A stretch of DNA of 64,000 nt from Dendrobium chrysotoxum (lineage: Eukaryota > Streptophyta > Magnoliopsida > Asparagales > Orchidaceae). Made by a program: the position numbers and the translations under genes. Where the stretch lies: the NCBI GenBank assembly GCA_019925795.1, contig CM034313.1, positions 28,573,710 through 28,637,709 of the forward strand, written 5' to 3'. The notes under the pieces are model-generated. The model was given only the letters and a program-made list of their open reading frames with translations, searched no databases and was not told the DNA's origin. Below, piece by piece: positions 49,111 through 60,570 of the stretch. Positions within the stretch are counted from its first letter, which is position 1. Each line of letters starts with the position of its first letter.

Positions 49111-49639
49111 TGATACGTCATTAAAAATTACTTTGATTGAGAACGAATCTCGAGGCATCTTCAAGTTGAAAATTTTTAAAATTAAATTCGACCTCATCTG
49201 AATTCCAATTTCAGCAAACTTATAGTCGAACTGAACATCTCAAAGAGACGAACCTAACGACACCACAATCGGTCCAACCCAAGCCCAAATGTGTCCAAAT
49301 CAGGGGCTCGGACCACATTTGGAAGGGTCAAATCATTATTTGGATGATAAATTGATATCCAAATATGACATGCCTATAGTCAAATTGAGCAGCCCGGTGA
49401 GACGAATCCAACGCGCCTAAGATCACTGAATTTCGACATCGTTAAGGCACCTAAATAGTTAAAAAAACTATATATGATCGGGGGAATCAATACGAGCCAT
49501 ACGATGGAGCACTCCGAACCTGCCCCACATCTTCTCTATATTTACAGGGTGTGCCACTCATGAAAAATCTATAAATTGACCCCCACTCTCTACATTAAGG
49601 GGACCTTTGGTTGGAGATTGGAGAGAGCTCTAAGGCTTC

Positions 49640-50114
49640 CAAAACTCCAATGCCACCACCGGCGAACCCCCGTCATTCTTCGTCGGACAACCGCCCGGCC
49701 ACCGACCGTCGTCGAACATCAGCCTGACCTTCATCAGACCACCGCCCGGCCGCTGACCGCTGTCTGACTTACACCCGACTGCCGACCACCGGACTTCAGC
49801 CCGACCATTGTCAGACCACCGCCTGGCCACCGACAGCCGTTGGACTTCAGCACAACCTTCATCAGACCACCGCCCGGCTGCCGACCACTGCCAGACTTCA
49901 GCCTGACCTTCGTCAGACCACAGCCTAGCCGCGGACCGCCACCTGACTTTCACCTGGCCGTCGATCGCTGCCGGACTTCCACCCAGCCACCGACTACAGC
50001 CAGACTTCAGCCTAACCTTCGTCAAACCAACGCCCGGCTGCCGACACCGTCGGACTTCCACCCGGCCGCCCACCGCCATCGGACTTCAGCCCGACCTTCG
50101 TCGGACCACCGCCC
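49640..50114. repeat. GC-rich minisatellite in the 5' LTR, first part
   Basis: Variants of GGACTTCAGCCCGACCTTCG and GGACCACCGCCCGGCCGCCG alternate. Open frames here on both strands (49576-49767, 49630-50079, 49840-50172) are translations of the repeat. The array resumes at 52087-52590. Confidence 0.9.
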
Positions 50115-52086
50115 TGTTGAAATCCAGGATCCCGAGCACTTAATTTTGATGGTGATAACTAATACTTACTGAATCCATATGGACTTCCTTTAGATTACAA
50201 ATGCTTATCCTTGTATATGAGCACTAAAATTTCAGGTCAGATGCACACTGCTCAAGGTTACTGGAGACTCAAACTGGGTAGAATAGGATGTTAAAAAGTC
50301 TGTAATTTTCATTTCTTTATTTTTATTTTCTTGAGTCTGCCACAGAAGCATGGATGTGAAAGGAGCAACCACGCACACACACAGGGGGAGATTTATTTTA
50401 AATGTTAAAATTTTTTTGAGAATATCGTACTGTATGATTTAAAATTGTACTGTACGATTAATTAATAATACTCAGGCTAACGGCTATTTTTTAGATGATT
50501 AAATTTGTAATCTAATCGTGCTGTATGATCCTTATCGTACTGTACGATAAGATTCAATTGAAAAACCCTAGCCGCCAGAATAAGTTTGGTAACTTCTTAA
50601 TTTTGATTTCCTGAACTGATCGTACTGTACGATGATGATCGTACGGTACGATTAATTGAATACTTACCAAAATTATCTCCCGTTATCAGGAAATAAATAT
50701 TGGTTTCTTATTTAATGTCGATCATATTGTACGATGATATATCGTACCGTACGATAGACATAGATGATTACATTCGTCCCTTCGATCATACCAGACGAAA
50801 CAAATGTTTTTTGTTCTGTTCGTCCTGGATGATATTCATATCGTACAGGACGTTATCCTGAAATGAACTAATCGTACTGTATATTTAGTGGAGTGCTGGA
50901 TGACTGACAGAGACGATTTCAATCATCCCATCGATCGTACCAGATAAAACCAAGATTTTTTGTTCTATTCATCCTGGATGATATTCGTATCGTACAGGAT
51001 GATATCCTGAAACAAACTAATCGTACTGTACGACTAGTGGAGTGCTGGACGACTGGCAGAGATGAATGTTTTCATCCCAGGGATCGTCCCACAGATCATC
51101 CTATACGAACAGTACGAATCAACATTATCATCCTGTATGATATACATATCATACAGTACAATATGTATAAACTTTGATAACTGTTCGTCTGTGCTCGTAC
51201 TGGACGGAACTGTACTTGAACTGATCGTACTGTACGATTATATATCGTATTGTACGAACAGAAACGTAAAAGTTGAAATCTTTAGGGTTTTCTGAAGCCT
51301 GATATAAAAATAACTTAAACTTTTTTATAAGGAGTTATTGGTCTATCCTCTTGCTAGGAGAGGCTTTGAGGGAAGAAGGAGATTCATGAAGGAGAAGTTT
51401 TTTCCTCGGAGAGATCCAGGGCTTGTGAGAGGAAGGTGAAGGTGAGCTTGAGCGTGAGGGAGAAGTAGTGTGAGGGGATCACACGGTGGATTCAAGCTAG
51501 CTGCATGCTTTGCTCCTCTTGTGGCTTTGGGGAGTCTCGGGAAAGTTCTCGAGGGAAGAGTCACTTCAAGATCAACATCGTCAAGGTACTCTGCCATCTC
51601 CAGGAGGGAGAAAAAGGAGAAGGTCCGCTGCCGTCACCAGGAGGGTTACATAGCGTTTGGTATTCCGCCGCACCAAGGGAGGTGAAAGTGAGTATTGTAA
51701 AGGCTTCTCCGCCTTGCTGTGGGAGCAAAAGGAGAGTTTACTAGTGAAAATCCCGGAGTAGAGGACTCCGGGGAGTAGATGTAGGTCAAGTGACCGAACC
51801 ACAATAAAAATCTCTGGTGTGTTTTTTCCATTTTACTGTACTTTACTTTTCATGCTCTTAATTAGTACATTAAATTGCTTGGTGAAAAATCATAATTTAA
51901 ATCTTGTATTGTGAAAGTTACAATTGAATTACCAATATCGTCGTTGTGAACGTTGTACTTTCTTCCGCACGTTATTCGTTGAGTTATCCTTTAAAAAATA
52001 CAAAAAAAAGTAGAACTCTTGTTTAGGATTGATTTTTTAAAATACCAATTCACCCCCCCCCCCTCTTGGCACATCTCATACTTTCA
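50115..52086 (+). mobile_element. Solo LTR of a second copia family
   Basis: It begins TGTTGAAATCCAGG and ends CATCTCATACTTTCA. The flanks are CGCCC (50110-50114) and CGTCC (52087-52091), a target duplication with one change, and the GC-rich array continues across. Like the copia-1/2 LTRs it has a CA run plus AGGGGGAGA near 50375-50392, a field of short palindromes (50420-51260) and the GTAGGTCAAGTGACCGAACC block (51781-51800), but the palindrome core differs. It also has a run of 13 C at about 52052-52063. No internal region remains, as expected after LTR-LTR recombination. Confidence 0.9.
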
Positions 52087-52842
52087 CGTCCGGCCGCCGA
52101 CCACCGTCGGACTTCCACCCGACCGCCGACCACCGTCGATGTTCAGCCCAACCTTCGTAGGACTACCGCCAGGCCGCCGACCGCCGCCAGACTTCAGCCC
52201 GACCTTCATCGGACCACTGCCCTACCGTCGACAGTCACCGGACTTCCACCCTGCTGTTGACCGCCGCAAGACTTCAGCCCGACCTTCGTCGGACAGCAAC
52301 CCGGCCGCAGACTGTAGAACTTCAGCCCGACCTTCATCAGACCACAGCTGGGCCACCGACCGTCACGGGATTTTCATCCGGCCGTCGACCATCGCCGGAC
52401 TTCCACCCGGCTACCTGACTTCAGCCTGACCTTCGTCGAACCACTGCCCAGCTGCCGACCGCCATTGGACTTCCACCCAGCCACCGACCGCCACCGTACT
52501 TCCGCCCGACCTTTATCGGATCATTCCTAATTAGCTGAACTTCTGTCTGAACGCCGTCGAACTTCTGCCCGAACATCGCCAGATTTTTGTCTAACTCTCC
52601 AAGCTACTATAGTTTGACCGCCTCTAAGTTGAGGGACGGGTCAACCCTTATAGTTCACTTAAGTTTAGTGGAATCCTTTCATCTGGGCGAGGCCCCGTGG
52701 TTTTTCCCTCTTCGGGCTTTCCACATAAAAAAGATCAGGTGTTTTACTTCTTTCTTTCTGTTTGTGTGATGGATATTCGTGCATCGCTAAGATAAAAACT
52801 TTACTCACTCTACCATTATGAATCTTCTAGCCCACAATAGTT

Positions 52843-52860
52843 TGGCACCGTCTGTGGGAA
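52843..52860 (+). other. Primer-binding site of the LARD-like element
   Basis: TGGCACCGTCTGTGGGAA starts three bases after the LTR end. Tat-lineage elements commonly have TGGCGCCGTCTGTGGGAA here; the G-to-A change is a likely CpG decay. Confidence 0.9.
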
Positions 52861-53260
52861 CCTTAGTTCCCGTTTGGGGTGTAATTTTTGCTCCAACCTC
52901 AAAAGGTCGTTCGTGTTAACATCCTGGCATCAGTTGTTACTACATCAATTTCATGGGAGTTAAATGTGGACTGGGGGGCAACCTTGACTACAACTGTGGT
53001 CAAGAAGATTCTTCCAACTCTTCTAATATCCAAGATGATATCTTAGGATCATAAAGTTTCTAGCAAGTGCAATGATGCTTCAAGTAAATTTGAAGCTTTA
53101 TACAGTCCCTAGCTGGACTTTTTCTCCTTGGGCAAGGTCTTAATCTCAACCTCCAAAAGGCAATAACGATCTAAAGATAGACCATTCTTTACCTTGGATT
53201 CAGGACATACGACATTCACCGCCTCCCAATGGAGGCAAAATCGATCCCAGGGGGATTCGA
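52861..53260 (+). other. LARD-like interior, leader region
   Basis: No gag or other coding sequence is recognised between the primer site and the first tandem array. Confidence 0.6.
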
Positions 53261-53800
53261 TTCCACCTCTTCCACATAGGTTAACAACATCGAGTATCAC
53301 TCTGACATACAACCTTGGACAAGTTATACATCCTTGGTGGATTCTCTTAACCTCTTCTATATAGGTTAACGTCATCGAGCAGTGCTCTGACATACAACCT
53401 TAGATAGGTCATACATCCTTGGTGGATTCTTTCAACCTCTTCCATATAGGTTAACGTCATCGAGCAGGGCTCTGAAATACAACCTTGGATAGATCACACA
53501 TCCTTGGTGGATTCTCTCGACCTCTTCCATATAAGTTATGTCATCGAGCAGGGCTCTGACATACAACCTCGGATAGGTCACACATCCTTGGTGAATTCTT
53601 TGAACCTCTTCCATATAGGTTAACGTCATCAAGTAATGCTCTAACATATAACCTCAGATAGGTCATACATCATTGGTGGATTCTCTCAATCTCTTCCATA
53701 TAGGTTAATGTAATCGAGCAAAGGCACTGACATACAACCTTGGATAGGTCATACATCCTTGGTGAATTTCTCTCAATCTCTCAACGTCATCATGCAGTGC
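53261..53800. repeat. Tandem repeat, 85-base period, about seven copies
   Basis: The phrase GGTTAACGTCATCGAGCA recurs with its TTAAC at 53281, 53366, 53451, about 53535, 53620, 53705 and, more diverged, 53781. Each unit continues with CTCTGACATACAACCTTGG, ATACATCCTTGGTGG and CAACCTCTTCCATATAGG. Minus-strand frames (53109-53393, 53432-53647) only translate the repeat. Confidence 0.95.
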
Positions 53801-54409
53801 TCTGAGTGGATAACATTCTCTCTAGAAAGAATCCAAGAGAGCAAATGATTGACAGGGTCATCACTTATTCAAAGATCTTATAAGACTAAAAAGCCTCAAA
53901 AGGTATAATTATACAAAGACCTTAGCATACTAAAAAGTCTCAAAAGGCCTAGGACAAATTTACTCTGAAGGATAAGTTCATTTGAAATGAGAAATAAGTA
54001 GTGGGCTCATACAATAATTTCAACTTCATATATAATATTATTAGAGTTACATTGCAAAATTGTACATCAAGTTTAAGTATACATTAATTTTTGCAAGAAG
54101 CTGAAATTAAAAATTATGTCAACATTATCTGTACAAGTTAATGTCATCAAGCGACAAATAACTTCAAAAAGTTTAAATATCCTTAATGGATTCTATTAAC
54201 TCTGTTCTTCACTACACACTGAAATATCTCCTATGAATTCTTCTTTAAAGAAGTGTTATAACCTGATCATTATCAGGCCTCCACTCAGTTGACACTGTTA
54301 GTCTATCGCCGGGGTAGTAACAAGCCATCATCAGCTTCCACTTAGCTACTATTGGTAGCACACCCTCACCTATGGTAGACGATATCGCCTCTCAAAAGGG
54401 GAAAATTGT
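53801..54409. other. LARD-like interior between two tandem arrays
   Basis: Non-coding; no structure recognised apart from scattered echoes of the 85-base unit (for example near 54121-54200). Confidence 0.6.
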
Positions 54410-55066
54410 AGCCACCGGGACTTGATCGCGGCCACTGGTATTTAAACACTTGCTGGATAGTTTTCCCCCTGACGAGAGTGAACTGGAGCCTGCGTAAGAG
54501 TACTGGGCTTTGATCTCCGCTTCCAGTATTTAGACTGTTGCTGGACAGTTTTTTCCCCAATGGGAGTGGACTGGAGCCTGCGAAAGAGTATCGGGTCTTG
54601 ATCGCCTCTGCCGCCGGTATTTAGACTCTTGCCGGACAGTTTTTTCCCTGTCAGGAGTGAACTGGAGCCTGCATAAGAGTACCGGGTCTTGATCGCCTCC
54701 TCTTCCGCCGGTATTTAGACTCTTGCCAGACAGTTTTTCCCCCAACGGGAGTGAACCGGAGCCTGCGTAAGAGTACCGGGTCTTGATCGCCTCCGCTGTC
54801 GGTATTTAAACTCTTGCTTAATAGTTTTTCCCCCGCCAGGAGTGAACTAGAGCCTACGTAAGAGTATCGGGCTTTGATCGCTTCCACTAGTATTTAAACT
54901 CTTGCCGGATAGTTTTTCCTCCAACGAGAGTGAACTGTAGCCTGCATAAGAGTACCGGGCCTTGATCACCGCTTCCGGTATTTAAACTATTGCCGAACAG
55001 TTTTTCCCCTACTAGGAGTGAACTGGAGCCTGCATAAGAGTACCAGATCTTGATCGCTGCCGCAAA
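54410..55066. repeat. Tandem repeat, about 90-base period, seven copies
   Basis: GGAGCCTGCGTAAGAGTA recurs at about 54484, 54573, 54664, 54758, 54850, 54937 and 55024. Between copies lie GGTCTTGATCGCC, GGTATTTAGACTCTTGCC and CAGTTTTTCCCCC. It ends at a run of 13 A. Minus-strand frames at 54366-54887 are repeat translations. Confidence 0.95.
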
Positions 55067-55090
55067 AAAAAAAAAAATTTTGCAAATCCG

Positions 55091-55116
55091 ATTTCTCCTA
55101 ATTTTATAGGAGAAAT
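55091..55116. repeat. Perfect 10-base-arm hairpin
   Basis: ATTTCTCCTA, a six-base loop, then TAGGAGAAAT. Confidence 0.8.
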
Positions 55117-55455
55117 TTTTGGACCGGCTAAGGGAGGTGGTGCCTTTTCCTTAACCATTAAGGGGGGTATTAATAGTTTTTTAAGGAGGTTTGGGGCCCA
55201 ATTTTCTGAATTTTTTAATTAATTTTTAGAATTTTTTAATGCCCAAAAATTAAATAATTTCCTATTATTGAAAAAATAAAATAAGAAATAAATTAAGAGC
55301 AATTTCATTTAAAAATAAAATAAATATACAGAAAATTAATTGTTTCCTTTCAAGAAAAAAATTCTAAATTTTTTGAAGATTTTTTTGAAATATTTTTGAA
55401 ATTTTTTGAGCCAAAAAATTTTTTTTTTTCCTTTTTTAAATGGTTTAAAAAGGAA

Positions 55456-55584
55456 ACTATATATATATATATATAATACCACCTCATTAAGGGAGCTACT
55501 GTAGCAATTTTCTTTTAGCGTTATATACTTATATGTATAATAAGGTTATTATAATTAAGATATATTCAAGTTATATATATATCT

Positions 55585-55638
<54 letters not shown>

Positions 55639-55640
55639 AT
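55456..55640. repeat. TA microsatellites
   Basis: Runs of TA occupy 55456-55475 and about 55571-55636. Confidence 0.95.
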
Positions 55641-55952
55641 TATAACAGATATTTCTTAATTAAATAATATTAATTATTTAGTTAGTAACTAAGAAATTTT
55701 ATAGATATATATATAAATTTGTCTCGCGAAATTTGTTTTCGACATTTTTTGTGGTCTATAGAATTATTTTCAAATATTCTGGATTCAATTTTAATATTTT
55801 TGAGGCTCAAAAGAGCCTCTATGATAAGCCTCGGGCTATTTGAAAAAAAATTTAGTAAACTTTTTTGACATTCTTTGCCCCAATTAACACTTCCACTTCA
55901 TAGAATGTTAAAGTCACAGATATATTTTTGGACCCTACCAGATTCAATGTCC

Positions 55953-55969
55953 AAAAATAGGGGGGCAAC
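55953..55969 (+). other. Polypurine tract of the LARD-like element
   Basis: AAAAATAGGGGGGCAAC stands directly before the TGATACG start of the 3' LTR. Confidence 0.85.
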
Positions 55970-58697
55970 TGATACGTCATATAAAATTACTTTGATCGAG
56001 CACGAATCTCGAGGCATATTCAAGTTGTAAATTTTCAAAATTAAATTCGGGCTCATCTGAATTCCAATTTCAACCAACTTATAGTCGAACTGAACATCTC
56101 AAAGAGACGAACCTAACGACACCGCAATCGGTCCAACCCAAGCCCAAATGGGTCCAAATCAGGGGCTCGGACCACATTTGGAATGGTCAAATCATTATTT
56201 TGATAACAAATTGATATCAAAATATGGCATGCTTATAGTCAAATCGAGCGACTCGGCAAGACAAATCCAACGAGCTTAAAATCGCTGAATTCCAACCTCA
56301 TTAAGGTACCTAAATAGTTGAAAAACTCTATATGATCTTGGGAATCAATACGAGCCATCCGATCGAGCACTCCGAACCTGCCCCGCATCTTCTCTATATT
56401 TATGAGGTGTGCCACTCATAAAAATCTATAAATAGACCCACACTCTCTACAATAAAGGGGCCTTTGGCTGGAGATTGGAGAGAGCTCTAAGGATTCCTGA
56501 GCTCCAACGCCACCTCCAGTGAAACCCCGTCAACCTTCGTAGGACCACCTCCCGGCCGCCGACCGCTGCCGGACTTCCACTCGGCTGCCGATCGCCGCCG
56601 GACTTCAGTCCGACCTTCGTCGAACCACCGCCCGACCACCGTCCGTCGCCGAACATCAGCCCAACCTTCGTCAGACCACCGCCCGGCCGCCGAACGCCGC
56701 CGGACTTCCACCTGGTCGCCGACCACCGCTGGACTTCCACCCTGCAGCCGACCGCCGTCCGACTTCAGCCCGACCTTCGCTGGACTACCACCCGGGTGCC
56801 GACCGCCACCGGACTTCCACCAGGGCACCGACTGCCACCGGACGTCCGCCCGAACTTTGTCGGACGACCGTCCAGCCGCTGACCGCTGTCAGACTTCCAT
56901 TCGGCTGCCGACCGCCGCCGGACATCAGCCCGACCTTCGTCGGCCCACCGCCCGACCGCCGACCGCCGCCAGACTTCCACCTGGCCGCCGGACTTCAGCC
57001 CGACCTTCATAGGACCACCACCCAGCCGCCGACAGCAGCTGGCTTCCACTCGGCCACCAACAGCCTACATACTTCCGCTCGGCCGCCGACAGCCGCCGGA
57101 CTTCCACCCGGCCGCCGATCGCCGCCAGACTTCAGCCCGACTTTCGTCGGACCACCGCCGCCGGACTTTAGCCCAACCTTTTCCAGACTTTCACCTGGCC
57201 GCCGATCACCATCGGACTTCCACCCGGCCGCCGACTACCGCCAGACTTCCACCCGGCTGCCGACCGCCGCCAGACTTCCGCCCGACCTTCGTCGAACCAC
57301 CGCCGTCTGCCGCCAAACTTCAGCCCGACCTTCGTCAAACCACCGCCCAGCCACTGTCCGCCACCAAACTGCAGCTCAACCTTCGTCGGACCACCGCCCG
57401 GCCGCCGACCGCCACAGGACTTCCACCCAGTCGCCGACTGCCGCTGGACTTCCACCGTGCCGGACTTCAACTTGACCTTTGTCAGACCACCGCCCGGTCG
57501 CCAACCCCCGCCGGACTTCAGCCCGACCTTGGCTGGACTTCCACCCGGCTGCCGACCGCCGCCGGACTACCACCAGGGCACCGACCAGCGTCAGACTTCC
57601 ACCCTGGCGCCGACAGCAGCCGGAAGTCCACCAGACCTTCGTAGGACCACCGCCCGGCCGCCGACCGCCGCCAGACTTCCACCCGGCTGCCGACCGTCGC
57701 TGGACTTCTGCTCGACCTTTGTTAGACCACCGCCTGGCCGCTGACCGCCGCCAGACTTCAGACCGACCTTCATCAGACCACCGCTCGGCCGCCGACCACG
57801 GCCGGACATCCACCCGGCCACTAACCGCCGCTAGACTTTAGCCCGACCTTCGTCGGACCACCGCCGGACTTCCGCCCGGCCATCGACCGCCACCAGACTT
57901 CCACTGGGCCGCCGACCGCCACCAGACTTCAGGCCAACCTTCATCGGACCACCACCCGGCCGCCGACCACCGCCGGACTTCCACCCAGCGACCGACCACA
58001 GCCCGACCTTAGTATCACCACCGCCCGGAAGCCGACCACTGCCGGACTTTAGGCCGACCTTCATCGGACCACTGTCGTGCCGCCGACTGCTGCCAGACTT
58101 CCACCTGGCCGCCGACTGCCGCCAAACTTCAGCCCGACCTTCATCAGACCACCGCCCAGCCGCCGACCGCCGCTGGACTTTTAACCGGCCGCCGACTGCA
58201 GCCGGACTTCAGCCCGACCTTCGTCGAACCACCGCCCGGCCGCCGACCGCCATCGGACTTCCACCTGGCCACCGGACTTCAGCCCGACCTTCGTCGGACC
58301 CCTGCCCAATCGCCAACCACCGTAGAACTTCCACCCGGCCACTGAGCACCACCGTATTTCCACCCGACCTTTGTTGGATCATTCTCCGTCAGCTGAACTT
58401 CTATCCGGACGCCGTCGGACTTCCACCCGAACATCGCCAGAGTTTTGTCTAACTCTCCAAGCTACTGTAATTTGACCGCCTCTAAGTCGAGGGACGGGTC
58501 GACCCTTGTAATTCACTCAAGTTTAGTGGAATCTTTTCATCTGGACGAGGCCCCATGATTTTTCCCTCTTCGGGCTTTCCACGTAAAAAAGATCGGGTGT
58601 TTTACTTCTTTCTTTCTGTTTGTGTGTTGGATATTCATGCATCACTAAGACGAAAATTTTACTCACTCTGCCGCCGTGAATCTTTTAGCCCACAACA
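55970..58697 (+). repeat. LARD-like 3' LTR
   Basis: 2728 bases from TGATACGTCAT to TTTAGCCCACAACA. It is the complete partner of 49111-52839. Confidence 0.95.
56510..58440. repeat. GC-rich minisatellite in the 3' LTR
   Basis: It is built from two alternating modules: GGACTTCCACCCGGCCGCCG plus ACCGCCGC, and GGACTTCAGCCCGACCTTCG plus a GGACCACCGCCCGGCCGCCG tail. The array is about twice as long as the two parts left in the 5' LTR together. Long open frames on both strands (up to 145 codons, Gly/Arg/Trp-rich on minus, Pro/Arg/Ser-rich on plus) arise from the repeat and the absence of AT. Confidence 0.95.
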
Positions 58698-58702
58698 AGG
58701 CT
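58698..58702. repeat. Target-site duplication of the LARD-like element, right copy
   Basis: AGGCT, identical to 49106-49110. Confidence 0.9.
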
Positions 58703-60562
58703 CTTGTTGATGATTCTGACTTTCCTATATGAAAAGATATAAGCAGCACATATGTTGATGGGATGCACATATAACATGCAAATGGAGTAATTTTTTTTCA
58801 TTTTCTTAAGGTAATCTAAGCACTGTGCATTAAACTTTTAAAGAATATAATTTATATATGATTAATTATATAGTTATTTACTCATTTTTTATTAGCTTAA
58901 GTATATTTTTCTAGAACCCTATTTATGTTTCTATACAAAATACATATTATTAATAAAAAATAACCCAAATACAGGTAGACAATCATCTTATAATGAATAA
59001 TGTACCAATGAATGTTTAAATGCAATCAGGTTATATAATAACCCCAATAAAACAACTGGCTCTTTATAAATTCAACAAAGTCTTAATTATATACATAAAT
59101 AATATTATATAGAAATTTACTACGAGACTAAGATACCTATCATAAACTTTCTCTTCTTATGGTACTTATTACCTTAGTTCCTTATTTGAGATGATATTTA
59201 TGAAAGGGTTTTCATAAGGAGTATGAAAGGGTTTTCATAGGAGATTTTATTATAAGAGTTAAGATAGGAGATCTGGTGAGCCCAAACTACCAAGTCTTAC
59301 CAAAACTCATTAAAAGTTTCACATTAAATTTTGTTTTTAAAAATAGATTTTAGTTTTGTTTTTTTTTTTTGTTCTTAAATTGATCTTGGTTCTAAGCCTC
59401 CTAAGGTAAACATTATTTTTATGTTTATTTATATATTGGAACCCTACAAGCTACTTGTCACAATAATGTGCATATCCTATTTTAAATTATCAAAAGAAAT
59501 TTATTTATAGTATGCGATGCTCCTCTATATTTTTATTTATAATTGAGTATATTTTAACTATAAAAGTTATGTAAATAAAGCAAGGCACAATCATAGGCTT
59601 CTATTAATACCCTACTAGATCCATAAGAATATTCAAATATAAAAGATCCAAGACTCAATGGGTAGAAGAAAAAAGAACTCATGTCTCACACTTTATGTTT
59701 ATGCACATGTTTATAATATTATTTTCTTTGAATATCTATACTACTTTTATAACTGTCGCTTGTGAGTCTCCCAATAGATCATTCTGGTCCTATATTTCAA
59801 AAAGTTAAATGAATCTCCATCGTTGATTTTTTTTACTATTCTTATATCTTTGTATCATCGCATCCTTGCACGAAATGATGCATTCCGTGCTTATCTATCA
59901 TTTCCATCTGCTCGTGACCAAATGTCCTTATGTTCTTCCTCTCGTAGAAATAGGATTAGGTTGTTTTTATACAATGCCTAATTCTATTTATTTGTAAGGA
60001 TGCGATGATATGAAGGAAAATAAATAGAACACCAAGAATTTATGGTTAAAAGGGCCAATCCATATAATTAGGATACGATCACCAAAATATTTTATCTCAG
60101 GAATAAAATTTAACTAGGGCATATCACTCTAATTTATTTGATTTTAATGGTAGTTAAAAATAATTTATTTATTGTAATTTTGAAAATAAATATGAAAAGA
60201 TTTTGAAAATCAATATTTTTTTTATTTTGATATAAAAATTAAAATTTATTTTTAAAAGTATAAGTTTGAAATTATATTTGAAAGCATGCACTCATATATG
60301 ATTTAAATGGTTGCTTTAATTTAAAAAATATGTTAAGATGACATGCTCTAGGTTATTTGTTTCCCTAAACAATCATAAGGGATCAAGACTGATAAATCAA
60401 GGTCCCTGGTTTGATCTTCTTAGCCAATTAAAATGGTAACTTAGGCTAGATGTACATGTCAGATGTAAGTATAAAGCTAGATAATTAAGCTTATTAATCA
60501 TCTAACTATGAATCAAATGTTTGAGCGTGATTTAAACACATGAGAAGTTGGGATGTTCAAAG
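58703..60562. other. AT-rich intergenic sequence
   Basis: No gene recognised. At 59199-59216 and 59222-59239 the word TATGAAAGGGTTTTCATA, itself nearly self-complementary, occurs twice 23 bases apart. Confidence 0.6.
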
Positions 60563-60570
60563 TATAGAAA

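Larger units (their letters stand above)
49111..52839 (+). repeat. LARD-like 5' LTR, interrupted by a solo LTR
   Basis: It matches 55970-58697 from the first base. Shared landmarks are GAACGAATCTCGAGGCAT-like sequence, CATCTCAAAGAGACGAACC, GGTCCAACCCAAGCCCAAAT and, near the end, CTCTCCAAGCTACT and CATCTGGGCGAGGCCCC. The GC-rich array is split by the insertion at 50115-52086. Confidence 0.95.
49111..58697 (+). mobile_element. Non-autonomous LTR retrotransposon (LARD-like), Tat-type primer site
   Basis: Two LTRs starting TGATACGTCA and ending CCCACAAYA flank a 3.1-kb interior with no coding sequence. The interior begins with the primer site TGGCACCGTCTGTGGGAA (52843-52860), close to the TGGCGCCGTCTGTGGGAA typical of Tat elements, and ends with a polypurine tract (55953-55966). 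Five-base duplications AGGCT lie directly outside. It would depend on proteins of an autonomous Tat-lineage relative. A solo copia LTR is inserted in the left LTR. Confidence 0.95.

Noticed and set aside
49576..50172. Open frames of 63-149 codons on both strands
   Set aside because: They are translations of the GC-rich minisatellite in the 5' LTR. Frames are open on both strands at once and the peptides are simple repeats.
51343..51831. Overlapping open frames inside the solo LTR
   Set aside because: They lie in LTR sequence on both strands and show no domain.
53109..54887. Minus-strand frames with repeated peptides (for example RIHQGC...YPRLYVRALL)
   Set aside because: They follow the 85- and 90-base tandem units, which are of LTR-element interior type, and have no family match.
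56447..58363. Many Gly/Arg/Trp-rich and Pro/Arg-rich frames up to 145 codons
   Set aside because: Same GC-rich minisatellite in the 3' LTR; frame openness comes from lack of AT and not from coding.
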